A stretch of DNA of 64,000 nt, taken from assembly GCF_032854445.1 (NCBI RefSeq), contig NC_088303.1:2053501-2117500 (forward strand). The letters are read 5' to 3'. The notes beneath the pieces are model-generated. The model did no database searches. It was given only the letters and a program-made list of their open reading frames with translations, and was not told where the DNA came from. The position numbers were made by a program, and so were the translations under genes. This document shows positions 1-13,100 of the stretch, one piece after another. Numbering within the stretch: the stretch's first letter is position 1; every line of letters starts with the position of its first letter. Source of the stretch: Liolophura sinensis. Lineage: Eukaryota > Mollusca > Polyplacophora > Chitonida > Chitonidae.

Positions 1-315
1 CATCAGTCACTGATGGACCAGCAGTGTTCTGGTACCTTCAGTGGCTGAAAGAACAGCAATATTCTAGCACCATCAGTCACTGATGGAGCAGCAGTGTTCT
101 GGTACCATCAGTGGCTGAAAGAACAGCAATATTCTAGCACCATCAGTCACTGATGGACCAGCAGTGTTCTGGTACCTTCAGTGGCTGAAAGAACAGCAAT
201 ATTCTAGCACCATCAGTCACTGATGGAGCAGCAGTGCTCTGGTACCGTAGATCACTGACGGAGAAGAAATGTCCTGGTACCATCAGGGGATTCAGGAATA
301 ACAATGTGCGAAGCA
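1..315. repeat. 70-bp tandem repeat built from two diverged 35-bp halves
   Basis: About four copies with a 70-bp period, starting at 1, 71, 141 and 211, then decaying by about 315. Each 70-mer is two related 35-mers: one begins CATCAGTCACTGATGG, the other CTTCAGTGGCTGAAAG. The repeat is therefore a dimer that was amplified as a unit. It is cut by the left edge of the window. No coding exon is recognisable next to it. Confidence 0.9.
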
Positions 316-1912
316 TGGTGCTTAGTGCAATCACACATGGAAATCATTTCATACCAGTCACAAAATCAGTCGCACTATAAACAACAAAGGATAGATACAC
401 TGTATCACATCATACTGTTGTGATGTACTACATGCATGACATGTGTGAATTTACTGTTGAAACTATGCATGTTTGGACTAACCTTTTAACGGGGTCTGTG
501 TGATAGGTCATATACATTTATCAGAGGATGGACTCTTAACCTGTGGCATAGACATTACTTGTTGCATACTTTTTGTTTTGGACAACAAATATAAAATGTC
601 ATTGGAAAATGGAGTACAAGAGGACAATCTGTTCAGTTGTAGGTAGCATTCTGTCAGTCATGTCACAGAACTGTAAGAAAGGCGTGGACAAAATCTGTGT
701 GGTTGGCCAGGAGTTTAAGTGGTATGGATGGGAAGATTTATTGTAGAGGACAGATGGACTACGCCCCCTGATCACAGCTCACAAATATTATCATACATCT
801 TAAGTTTATATTCTCTTCCAAATTGAAAGAAGAGAAAAGATGTAGCTTTTCTTGATCAGCCAGGTGCCTGTTTTACTAAGCTTTTACCTGGCGTAATTGT
901 TATGACAACATAAAGTGAAGGTATTCATGTGCATGACCATGGTAATGCACTTAGCATAGTCTTGCGACAATTTGTAAACCTCGACTAAACTATGAGGATA
1001 ATGATTTGCTTGTCAGACATCGGGCCAAGGGCAGTGGTTTGTTTTGGGCATTAATAATAACGAAAAAGTTACTTTTTCTCTGCATGCACGCAGAATATCA
1101 GCATTTTTTTTTTCTGTCCATTCAGGGTCGATATCATCTTTGTAATGTTAAGGTTGACATGGTAATTCTGTCGTATGGTGTGGCGGCACTTTTAGTTCCA
1201 TCGTTGTCAGCTTGTGCTGGGATGGATATCGTGTCCATGTCACTGTTGGCGAGGTGTTTAAATCTGTGAATTCCATTAAACTTCAGAGGAAATTATATTA
1301 AGGTTTAAAAATGAAAAGCTTTTTTGTAGTAGGTTATATTCTCTATTAAGACAAATTATACTATTTGTAGGTTTGTACATATTGTAAATATGTGTACAAA
1401 TTTTGTTTTTATCTTTACTTCACATTGTACTACAATGTTCTGGATTTCATTACATTTTCTTTCAGAAGAGAGGAAATTTTTTGTTGCGTTTGCTTTGTCT
1501 CACTGCCAATATAGCACATACAGTTTCTGTATGAAGCCCATCTGCTCAGTTCATAAACCTTTATTTTGTTCCACAAAGCCATTTTAGCCATGAAAACACT
1601 CACAATGTGAATGGACTTGTGTTCTTCACAAAGAACAGCTTTTCAGACAGTGATGCAAGGTTTGACTGAAATTTTGATGGAAAAATCATACAACTTTTGG
1701 GTGTTTGTTTTATTCTGAAAAAAATGCTTATTTATAGTTGAACCTTCATTGTTTTGTTATTTCTCTTTGAGTTTCCTGATTTGAGCCTGGTGGTTATGTG
1801 ACTACAATGAACCATGATTTACATATTGATCAGATTGTCATGTTTCTACTGGGGAATTGAACCCTGGTTTTGTGGCTAATGTTTTTTTTGATGGCTAATA
1901 TAGGAGGGTATC
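316..1912. other. No gene recognised
   Basis: AT-rich sequence with only short open frames and no protein similarity that I recognise on either strand. It may be intergenic, or intron or UTR of a gene lying to the left. Confidence 0.5.
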
Positions 1913-2262
1913 AGCCCCATTAGCACAGTTTGTAGCGCATCTGCTTCAGGAGCATTAGATCTAGGGTCAATCCTGTGTCGAGTCACACCTCAGACCTTTA
2001 AAGAGGAAGTTGTAACTTCCTCGCTTGGCGTTCGGCATGAAGAGGATAGTGCAACAACTGATTGACCCGTATCAGTACAATGGCTTGGGCAGGGCAGCTT
2101 ACTTGCCTTTGGTAAGGCATGTCAGTGAAGCAGTACTAGATAAAAAAGCAATTCATCCTGCAACAAGGAGGCACATTACATGCACTGTAAACTTTCCTTC
2201 GTCATCATATGACTGAAAAATTGTTAAGTACCACGTTAAATCCAAAGCACTCACTCACTAAC
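1913..2262 (+). mobile_element. tRNA-derived SINE, family I, full length
   Basis: The head reads like a tRNA promoter: an A-box-like TTAGCACAGTTTGTAG, then a B-box-like GGTCAATCC about 40 nt further on. The body contains the family signature GAGGAAGTTGTAACTTCCTC. The 3' end contains ATGACTGAAAAATTGTTAAG, a CACGTTAAA motif and a (CACT)n tail. The same family recurs in reverse at 13640, 15108 and 54098. The 3' end matches the LINE at 54643-59990. Confidence 0.85.
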
Positions 2263-4188
2263 TAATACAGGTGTAGGTTCAACCCCTGAATTTGTAGAAC
2301 CCCTTGCTCTCATTTCTTGTGGGGCCATGGTGACAATAAGCAACTGATGACTTTGCGTTTAGCCGTTTGTGCAGTGTAACTTTCATTCCAGAACAGTTGT
2401 CTTTCACCAAAACAGAGTGTATATCTGTATGTCACTAGTGGGATAGTTCATTAGTAACTTAACATTTCCAAAGGTTTGTTCTTTACACTGATCACTTCAG
2501 TTTCGACCATCCATAAAACTGATCTCCATCATACAAGGGGAAAATTCTTGAGTGTGGTGTTCATAACGGTCAAGTAAAAAAAAAGTAAAAATTACTTGTA
2601 TCTGACCGTCAGATCCTACAAAACACTGCAGCAAGACAAGGGCCGGTCATTCTACAGTGTATTAAGATTTAAACCAGCCTAGTTCTAATACAAAATTAAT
2701 GGAACTTTAGTCCTGACTAAATTTAATGCAGGCCTGAAGTGATAATACATTTTTAAACAATTGGGTCCCAGACACTCGGATGGAGTTTTTGTTGACATGT
2801 CTGATCGCCTTTAGGCTTAGCCGGTAAGGAAAAGCCTGCAGTACAAATGTGGAGGACATGTACATGTAAGCATACTGCAAGCTGAACCATGCGCAGGAGA
2901 GAAAACCTTCCACAAAACCCGATACTGAATATAGTATAATTTAATAACAAAATTACCTTATCCAGCTAAGCCATCATCTTACAGCTGCTCAAAAGGTTTA
3001 CCATGGTTGACAATTGATGCCAAAAAAGTGCTGAAGTACTAAAAAAATCACACGTTTATTTTACAAAGGTGTGAAAATAAACCCTCTTGCCAGGTCATGT
3101 ACATTTCAAATCGGGATTCACACATGATTTTAAACAGCACTGTTAATTATTTACACTTTATACAAAAGAATTCTTAGAAGGAAACAATATAACCTAGACC
3201 AGCTGTTGGTGTAAGCATTTTGAGATTTCTCCAGACATACCAATGTTCACAAAAAACCTTTGAATACACATCACTAACAATTTGATATAAGGTAGTCCTA
3301 CAGCTATTTTTCAATTTTAAATGCCACAATTTTGCACATTTAAAAAGACTATGAAAAAATGTTAATTTTCTTTTTTTCAATAATCTATAGAATGCCAAAT
3401 ATACGACTTTATTTCAACAATTTCTTTCCGTGAACGACTAAAATAGTGATTCTTGGTGAAAAAGGACTGGATTCTCTGCTATAAGGACTCTGAATGCGGG
3501 AATCTTTCTCACTAAACTCTCATTTTCACATTCAAAACAAAATCTTTACACTTAATGATGAATAACAATCAGTTAAGTTTTAACTACAGTATATATGAAG
3601 TCAAGTCAGTCCACTGTCCTAACACAACACTCAGCTAATTTAGTGTTCCTAGGAACATTTTCATGATGGAAAATGTCAGACAGACACTGTCAATCTCTGC
3701 AATCTATAACAAATGGACTTTCATATACTGTATTCGTTAATGACGCAAAGTGTGGTTTTACAGATGTAATTCCCCGAAAAGGAAGAATGGTTTAATAAGT
3801 ACATGCAACTTTTTTGCATGCTCAACTAAGAAGTTCTATTTAGATTTTTTACTTCTGATTTTCTGACCTTTTTAGTACCTTAAGGGATTTTTTAGGTGAG
3901 AACAACAAGACACACTAATTTGTGTGATCTCAACTTCCAGTGTTCACGACATGGTTGCAGATGCCTCACTGTGTTCATGAGGCCATTTGCCTAGTCAAAT
4001 GGTGTTTGGATACGGACATGGTCCACACATATACATAATGTATGAACTATACATATACAGCATACTGTACAGTGAGGCAGCATGTATACTGGGCCAGAAC
4101 AATCCCATACAACAGAACATCAGTTGATCATTTAAATGTGCTCTTAACTTAAAAATATACCACATCATGGCTACTACAGCCAGAAGTG
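2263..4188 (-). other. 3' flank of OXA1L, probable 3' UTR
   Basis: This lies directly downstream of the OXA1L stop codon on the minus strand. No other gene is recognised. Minus-strand AATAAA hexamers occur at 3413-3408 and 3060-3055, giving a 3' UTR of roughly 0.8 or 1.1 kb. Confidence 0.5.
3408..3413 (-). terminator. Candidate poly(A) signal of OXA1L
   Basis: AATAAA on the minus strand (TTTATT on the plus strand) about 780 bp past the stop codon. A second hexamer lies at 3060-3055. Which one is used cannot be told from sequence. Confidence 0.4.
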
Positions 4189-7100
4189 TTACGACTTGGA
4201 CTTAGCACTGATGGCTTTTGTGGGTGTCTGTTGCTGGACTTTGGTGGGGTCATACTTATAGGTCTTCTGTAATGGCCCTAGTCCTGCCTCTCTGAACCTG
4301 ATAGCATCCACACGCTCTCTATCCTCCATCTCATTCATCAGCTTAGCATTGTTCATACCTGCAAAATGAAACCATTTATGACTCAAAGGTGAAATATCAA
4401 AATTTCAGAGATAATAGTAAATAACACAAACATTCTCCCAGGACGAAGTTGTATACAGGATATGTATCTCAAAGCTGCCAGAAATCTTCTTCTCTAGAGA
4501 ACGTCAGAACACCACATAGAGTAGCTTTTGCTATTGTCGAGTTATAGATCGGCCCACAGTATGTGTACCAACTGGTTCTGTAGAATGTCTATAGATCAGC
4601 CTGCAGTATGTGTACCAACCGGTTCTGTAGTATGTCATTAGATCAGCCCACAGTATGTGTACCAGCCGGTTCTGTAGTACATCTATAGATCAGCCCGCAG
4701 TATGTGTACCAACCAGTTCTGTAGTACGTCTATAGATCAGCCCGCAGTATGTGTACCAACCGGTTCTGTAGTACGTCTATAGATCAGCCCACAGTATGTG
4801 TACCAACCCGTTCTGTAGTACATCTATATATTGGCCCACAGTATGTGTACCAACCGGTTCTGTAGTACGTCTATAGATCAGCCCGCAGTATGTGTACCAA
4901 CCAGTTCTGTAGTACATCTATAGATCGGCCCACAGTATGTATACCAACCGGTTCTGTAGTAAGTCTATAGATCAGCCCGCAGTATGTGTACCAACCGGTT
5001 CTGTAGTACGTCTATAGATTGGCCCACAGTATGTGTACCAACCAGTTCTGTAGTACATCTATAGATCAGCCTGCAGTAGGGGGACCAACCGGTTCTGTAG
5101 TACGTCTATAGATCGGCCCACAGTATGTGTACCAACCAGTTCTGTAGTACATCTATAGATCAGCCCGCAGTATGTGTACCAACCGGTTCTGTAGTACGTC
5201 TATAGATCAGCCTGCAGTATGTGTACCAACCAGTTCTGTAGTACATCTATAGATCAGCCCGCAGTATGTGTACCAACCGGTTCTGTAGTACGTCTATAGA
5301 TCAGCCTGCAGTATGTGTACCAACCGGTTCTGTAGTAAGTCTATAGATCAGCCCGCAGTATGTGTACCAACCGGTTCTGTAGTAAGTCTATAGATCAGCC
5401 CGCAGTATGTGTACCAACCGGTTCTGTAGTAAGTCTATAGATCAGCCTGCAGTATGTGTACCAACCAGTTCTGTAGTAAGTCTATAGATCAGCTCGCAGT
5501 GTGTGTACCAACCGGTTCTGTGGTACGTCTATAGATCAGCCTGCAGTATGTGTTCTTCTTCAAGATCCCATTCAAACATTGTGCACATTTTTCCTGATTC
5601 TGAGAGTTTTCCTGATCTTAGGAAAGGTTTATAAGGTTTGTTAAGAAACTAAGGCGATATCCTACTGGAAAATTTTCAAGCATGATTTACCGCTATTTTG
5701 GGGCAAAATTTTAGGTAACATATCATATTCACCAACGTAAATAATAAATTTGATGGGGGGATTAATCTTGAGTACCAAGAGGACATGATGCTAACCATAT
5801 GAGAATCAGAAAGAGAAAAGAATTTGCCAAGACATGTCAGACATGTGAAAGACATCAAAATGGGCAGTCTTGATACATCCAGGTACATGCCAGGTTCATA
5901 CACTATTAGCTTGCTAAAATTCCCTGAATTTTCAATGATCTTCCAGGTGTATAAATAGAAATTAATGACACAAATAACAGCGCACTGGAATAATCCAATA
6001 TGTTCCACTGAATGCTGGACAATGTGAGACAAACAAAGCTTCAACCAGCTATCCAAATGTAAATAACTGGTGAGAAAGCATGTCACCTGTCTTCAGCATG
6101 GCTTCCAGTGAGGCAGTGTGTCTCATGTCTTCAACATGGCTTCCAGTGAGGCAGTGTGTCTCATGTCTTCAGCGTGGCTTCTAGTGCGGCAGTATGTCTC
6201 ATGTCTTCAGCATGGCATCCAGTGAGGCAGCATGTCTCATGTCTTCAGCATGCCCTCCAGTGAGGCAGCGTGTCTCATGTCTTCAGCATGGCTTCTAGTG
6301 CAGCAGCATGTCTCATGTCTTCAGCATGCCTTCCAGTGAGGCAGCGTGTCTCATGTCTTCAGCATGCCCTCCAGTGAGGCAGCGTGTCTCATGTCTTCAG
6401 AATGGCATTTCAGTGAGGCAATGTTACAGCCATGTTGGTACACAGAGTGATCTACTATAGCAAAAAATTTGTGTTACACCATGAAAACCAAATATTAAAC
6501 TAATCCCTAACAAAATTAACATTAGTTTGCTGTTGACAATATGGAGGGATGAACTTACTGCTTCTGAACCCCTCCACAAATCCCTTCTTCTTTGGCACTG
6601 TAGAGGGCTCGTGTTTGACAATCTCGGGTATTTCAAAAAATGTCCTGACAGTTGGTATCTTTAGGAAAAGGACTTGAATCAGAGAGAATGTGTTGGAGGT
6701 CATCCAGTAACACAGCATGGCCTGTGAACAAACAGATTCTGTTGTGGGCATATTTGACACAATATTTGTTAATGCTTGAATCTGAGAGAATGTGTTGGAG
6801 GTCATCCGGTAACACAGTATGGTGTGTCAACAAACAGAGTCTGTGATTGCTGTATTTGACACAATATCTGTTAATACCTAAAACGACTGCAGTCAGATGG
6901 GGAAAGCAAACCCAAGGTACCATGTACCTGACATTCTGCTTGAAAAAGCTGCAGCCAAACCAGCAAGATTTGGAATAGAAAGTGCCCAAACTGGCCAACC
7001 AATCACCTTGATCCACCTGGAAATGCAGCTATAGGACTGATCAGTGATGTGATCAAGCAGGTGATTTCTCATTTGAAAACATCTCGCAATTCAGTTCAGT

Positions 7101-10100
7101 TCCATTTTATGTAAATGTACCAGATTCTAAACAGTATTTTAAAGTATTTTTGTAAGTTGATGTTTTTTAAACTGGCTGTACTTACCATTGGGAAATTACA
7201 CATGTGAAAAATGGCTGTGCTTACCATTGTCTAGTTACCGATATGAAAACCGGCTGTAATTACCATTGTCTAGTTACAGATATGAAAACTGGCTGTGCTT
7301 ACCCTCAGGAAATTACAGATGTGAAAACTGGTTGCACTTACCATCATGTAGCTACAGATGTGAAAATTGGCTGTACTTACCATGGGGAAGTTAGAGATGT
7401 GAAAGTTGGCTGTACTTACCATGGGGAAGTTAGAGATGTGAAAATTGGCTGTACTTACCATGGGGAAATTAGAGATGTGAAAATTGGCTGTACTTACCGT
7501 GGGCAAGTTAGAGATGTGAAAATTGGCTGTACTTACCGTGGGGAAGTTAGAGATGTGAAAATTGGCTGTACTTACCGTGGGGAAGTTAGAGATGTGAAAA
7601 TTGGCTGTACTTACCGTGGGGAAGTTAGAGATGTGAAAAATTGGCTGTACTTACCATGGGGAAGTTAGAGATGTGAAAATTGGCTGTACTTACCATGGGG
7701 AAGTTAGAGATGTGAAAATTGGCTGTACTTACCATGGGGAAGTTAGAGATGTGAAAATTGGCTGTACTTACCGTGGGGAAATTAGAGATGTGAAAATTGG
7801 CTGTACTTACCGTGGGGAAGTTAGAGATGTGAAAATTGACTGTACTTACCATGGGGAAGTTAGAGATGTGAAAATTGGCTGTACTTACCGTGGGGAAGTT
7901 AGAGATGTGAAAATTGGCTGTACTTACCATGGGGAAGCTACAGATGTGAAAATTGGCTGTACTTACCATGGGGAAGTTAGAGATGTGAAAATTGGCTGTA
8001 CTTACCGTGGGGTAGTTAGAGATGTGAAAATTGATGTGAAAATTGGCTGTACTTACCATGGGGAAGTTAGAGATGTGAAAATTGGCTGTACTTACCGAGG
8101 AGAAGTTAGAGATGTGAAAAATTGGCTGTACTTACTGCGGAGAAGTTAGAGATGTGAAAATTGGCTGTACTTACCATGGGGAAGTTAGAGATGTGAAAAT
8201 TGGCTGTACTTACCGTGAGGAAGTTAGAGATGGGAAAATTGGCTGTACTTACCACGGGGAAGTCAGAGATGTGAAAGTTGGCTGTACTTACCATGGGGAA
8301 GTTAGAGATGTGAAAATTGGCTGAACTTACCGTGGGGAAGTTAGAGATGTGAAAATTGGCTGAACTTACCGTGGAGAAGTTAGAGATGTGAAAATTGGCT
8401 GTACTTACCATGGGGAAGTTAGAGATGTGAAAATTGGCTGTACTTACCATGGGGAAGTTAGAGATGTGAAAATTGGCTGTACTTACCACGGGGAAGTTAG
8501 AGATGTGAAAATTGGCTGTACTTACCATAGGGAAGTTAGAGATGTGAAAATTGGCTGTACTTACCATGGGGAAGTTAGAGATGTGAAAATTGGCTGTACT
8601 TACCGTGGGGAAGTTAGAGATGTGAAAATTGGCTGTACTTACCGTGGGGAAGTTAGAGATGTGAAAATTGGCTGTACTTACCGTGGGGAAGTTAGAGATG
8701 TGAAAATTGGCTGTACTTACCGTGGGGAAGTTAGAGATGTGAAAATTGGCTGTACTTACCGTGGGGAAGTTAGAGATGTGAAAATTGGCTGTACTTACCG
8801 TGGGCAAGTTAGAGATGTGAAAATTGGCTGTACTTACCATAGGGAAGTTAGAGATGTGAAAATTGGCTGTACTTACCGTGGGGAAGTTAGAGATGTGAAA
8901 ATTGGCTGTACTTACCGTGGGGAAGTTAGAGATGTGAAAATTGGCTGTACTTACCGTGGGGAAGTTAGAGATGTGAAAATTGGCTGTACTTACCGTGTGG
9001 AAGTTAGAGATGTGAAAATTGGCTGTACTTACCGTGGGGAAGTTAGAGATGTGAAAATTGGCTGTACTTACCGTGTGGAAGTTAGAGATGTGAAAATTGG
9101 CTGTACTTACCGTGGGGAAGTTAGAGATGTGAAAATTGGCTGTACTTACCGTGTGGAAGTTAGAGATGTGAAAATTGGCTGTACTTACCGTGGGCAAGTT
9201 AGAGATGTGAAAATTGGCTGTACTTACCGTGGGCAAGTTAGAGATGTGAAAATTGGCTGTACTTACCATGGGGAAGTTAGAGATGAATGGGAAGATGAAT
9301 ACAGGCATAGCTCTCATGAACCATTTCATGCCATGTGTCATCGTGTTTGCTTTTACGCCGTCAACTCCCACCTAACACAGACAAAATCATGATCATCACT
9401 CGCTGGATCGTCAGGTCCACACTCAAGAATTTATACCCAGATACCCAGATTCAAGTTTCAGAACTTAACATTTTGAAACTCTGATCACAAATTTACTGTA
9501 ATTCGCTGACCTTTTCAACTGATAGGCCGCAAAATTTGGCACTTTTTCATCAAATGATCGAAACTCAAAATGGTGCCTGAATGGTGGCACGGGTGATTGT
9601 TTTTCTCGTGTAGAGCAATGGCTAAACAAACATCACCACGGGAGTTCAACGCACATGCTTGGCGAGTAGAAAGTAGTCCAGTGGGTACAGGCTTGACAAC
9701 ACCTATGCTATATCCATGAATGAAAATGAAGAAAGTATCAATCTACAGTTTGTTTACAAACTCGGCTACAGTGGCTCGTTTTTAACAATGTTGTGTTCAA
9801 CATAAAAAAAGTCCAAAAAAAATCAAGTCTTAGAAACCACACAGCGAGTCGATCAGGTTACAGGCAACACACAACTACTTTTACTTCACGTTTCATCGCT
9901 TCACATGTTATCAAGAACGACCAAGGTCTGTCTTTAAATTTAGTGTCTCACTAAGATGTTCGCTGTAGCTCTACCTGCATATGTGTTGTTGGTTTGCTGC
10001 ACAAACTCTTACAGACGAGCGTATATACTAATAAACAGTTTGGCATCCGTCATTGCCCGTAGTGAACAAATGATAGTACGCAAAAGACAATGTGGCTCAG

Positions 10101-13100
10101 GAAATCACCTCAGCGAAGAGGCCCACATTTTTGCCTCGTGTGTTTGACAGACTGACCGCTCAAAGCCTACGCCACCCTATCACCGGCGAGAGTGTATCCA
10201 TGCACATCGCCCGACATGTGCAGACTTTCTATATTGTCTATAGTTATATGGGTGAGAGCCATCAACCCGCTGTGTGCTATTCAACTTCTCTGATCAAATT
10301 CCTCTACAGCCCCTGACCCCGTTTTGTCAACTTTCCCTCGAGCATTCCAACCACGAGTGCTGCTCAGCTGGTCGAAAAGGTGAACGAATTACTACACATA
10401 TCATGTTACAATAGCCTACAAACAGTCATCAATAGATGAGATAATAGGTAGATATATGTAGGTTATGTAACCTACAAACAGTCAACAATAGATGAGATAA
10501 TAGACAGATATATGTAGATATATGTAGGTTATGTAACCTACAAACAGTCATCAATAGATGAGATAATAGATAGATATATGTAGATATATGTAGGTTATGT
10601 AACCTACAAACAGTCATCAATAGATATATACAAAGGTATTTGAAATTCAGCATACATATTTCATTGTAAATTATTACAGAGATGACTTAAAGCAGGTACA
10701 TTTTCTGTGTCACATTCCACAGACTTGGGAAGAGTCTACCAAGGAACAGAAATAATGAGAACCAAAACCGTATTTCAGAGGCGATCTCTAGGCAGGTGTG
10801 TGCAAAGGTAAAAATCTGTCTTTCCACTGTCTAAAAAGTTTTTGCTTCCTGTCTTTTCTTGTGTTCAGAGGTGACAGTATAATAAAAGATAAAGGATAGT
10901 CAGTTGAACAGCTCTGGTGTTGTGATGCTTACTTCTACAGTTAAGAGGAAAGTTGCCATGGTGAGCAATGGCAGGGCATAAAAAGGGTCTGCTACAGTCA
11001 GATCTGTGAACCAGAACATTCCCCCAGTCTTCATGCTCTCAACCGGCAGGTTAGCCATCTGTCTCAGACCCACAAACATTGACACGAACACAGGCAGCTG
11101 AAACACGTGCACAAAACAAATATAGCATTGGGTTAACAATGACCAGCGGTATACTGGTCAAACAATTTATTGATTTATTTGATTAGTGTTTTACGTCATT
11201 CTCATACGACTGCAGCCAGTTTTATGGTGGAAGGAAACTAGACAGAGCCCAGGTGAAACCCACGACCACTCACTGGTTGCTAGAAGATCTTCCCTAGTAG
11301 GGCCAGAGAGGAAGCCACTACGAGGTGGGCCTAAGCTCACATCAACTGCATCGTAGGCTCCTGAGTCATGGTGCAATGCTGACATGCCAACCCATGGCCA
11401 CAGAGGCCTCACTTGTCAAACAATAACTTATATGCACGACAATCAAGCTATGACAAAATGACAGAATCTAAAAATTCAATTTGCTGCACAGTTAATAGCC
11501 CATAAGGTTCCAAATTTTGCTGCACTGGGCTAAAACAAAGCTTATACCAGGTTTCCCATTTTAATTACTTTTGTTCCAAAACAGAAGTAGATACACATAT
11601 CCAGTTAAACGTTTTGGCTCATGAGTCTAGGGAACAAGTTTAGTGAACTGAACCTACTGAAGTCCTGACAAACAAACTTGTAGGCTGGTTGGTACCTGGC
11701 ACAGTGTAGAAAGTTACCTTGACAAGGAGCAATCAAGAGTTGAGAAGTTTTATCTCCTTTCATGCCACATCTAATTTACGTGGCTGGTTTCTGCGTGGAT
11801 TACGCTACTTTCAACAATAAATGACAGAGGTTTTCGACTTTCCCTGAGCAACAGTTACAATAGCAGCCACTCCAGGTACAGACCTGTGCCAAGGGAACCA
11901 AGAAATTCTTGAATGGTTTAATTTCATTTCTTTTCATGAAACTCATCAGTTCTTCCCCAGCTCGGGCAGCTGAAAAAAGTCAACAAATTACAGCATACAA
12001 TGTATCATTTAGTTACTGTTCAAAGGCATTTTAATAAGAAAAACAACGCTTTTGTTAAGTTCACTTGCCCTTGACAATGTTCAACATCAATGGAACTACT
12101 AAAACAGAAATTTCAAGTACAGGCAACTTTGACACAAACCTGAGAACTAAAAAATTGAGAAAAACGTTTTAATGGTTGAACATTACGCAAATGAAAAGTG
12201 TCTGAGAATGTTCATTGATAAATCTGTGCTGCTTGCACGGACAAATCTTTTTTCTGTTACATTATCTGCTTCAAATGAGGGTGAATGAGAATTTACATTT
12301 CTAAGTTGTAGCAAACCCATATGCCTGCCAGATAATATTGTCAGACAACAGCGTCACAGGATAGTGTCAGACTTCCAGTCATTCACAACAGAATGGCCGT
12401 CAGTTTTATGGGTGGAGAAAACCAGAGTGACAGGGGCAATTCAAACCAACTTTCAGCTTCAGCACACCACAGCCCATGATCGTCAGACTGTGTGAACAAT
12501 AACACTAATATCACGGACTGCTTGTCGCCAACATTCAAGAATGTAACATCTTCTAAAATTTGATACTCACAGCCCAGAATTAGTTTTACTGGTAAAATAC
12601 AGTTGTTTAAGTTTTGCCAAACTATTTGTATCTAGTGTGCGTATATGACAAACCTTCCAAGGTATTTCCACTCATCCTGGCCTTGGAGAACCTGTCCTGT
12701 AGCCGTGCCATGGTGGGCATGTGGTTGCTGAGGTTGGCTGCATTCCTCTGAGACTTAATCACCAGGGGAAACATACACAGACGGAGAAACACTGTGACTG
12801 CAAACAAGAAAATCGAATCATGCACAATCCATCCAACTGAGATTATCCTGTTTGGAAAACTTTCACGCAAACACATAAAACAAAAAATGTTTGTTTGCTT
12901 GGATGTTTGTTTGCTCTGGTGCTACCTCACAGAATTGCCATGCTAAAGACACCAGATATGGTGCATCAACCACCATAATGTCCCCATGCAGAGCTATATT
13001 TGGCACATTCTCAAACTAAGATTTTAATAAATTATACAGCTAAATTCAATACAGTGAAAATTTTTAAGCAATATGGAAGTACAAGCAGTCGTCCTTAGGT

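Noticed and set aside
5676-6086. 136-codon minus-strand open frame
   Set aside because: Inside an OXA1L intron, no recognised similarity, and partly overlaps a minisatellite.
4530-9290. CRISPR array
   Set aside because: Repeats are head-to-tail with no unique spacers, and the genes around are eukaryotic with introns.
7204-9392. Long plus-strand open frames with a KIGCTYHGEVRDV-like repeat, and minus-strand repeat proteins
   Set aside because: They are produced by the 39-bp (13-codon) period of the array and begin and end with it. Only the first 35 codons of the minus frame (9371-9267) are a real exon.
10900-12900. Open frames extending beyond the OXA1L exons
   Set aside because: The parts outside the AG/GT limits do not match the family and break the joined frame. 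Only the exon portions are used.
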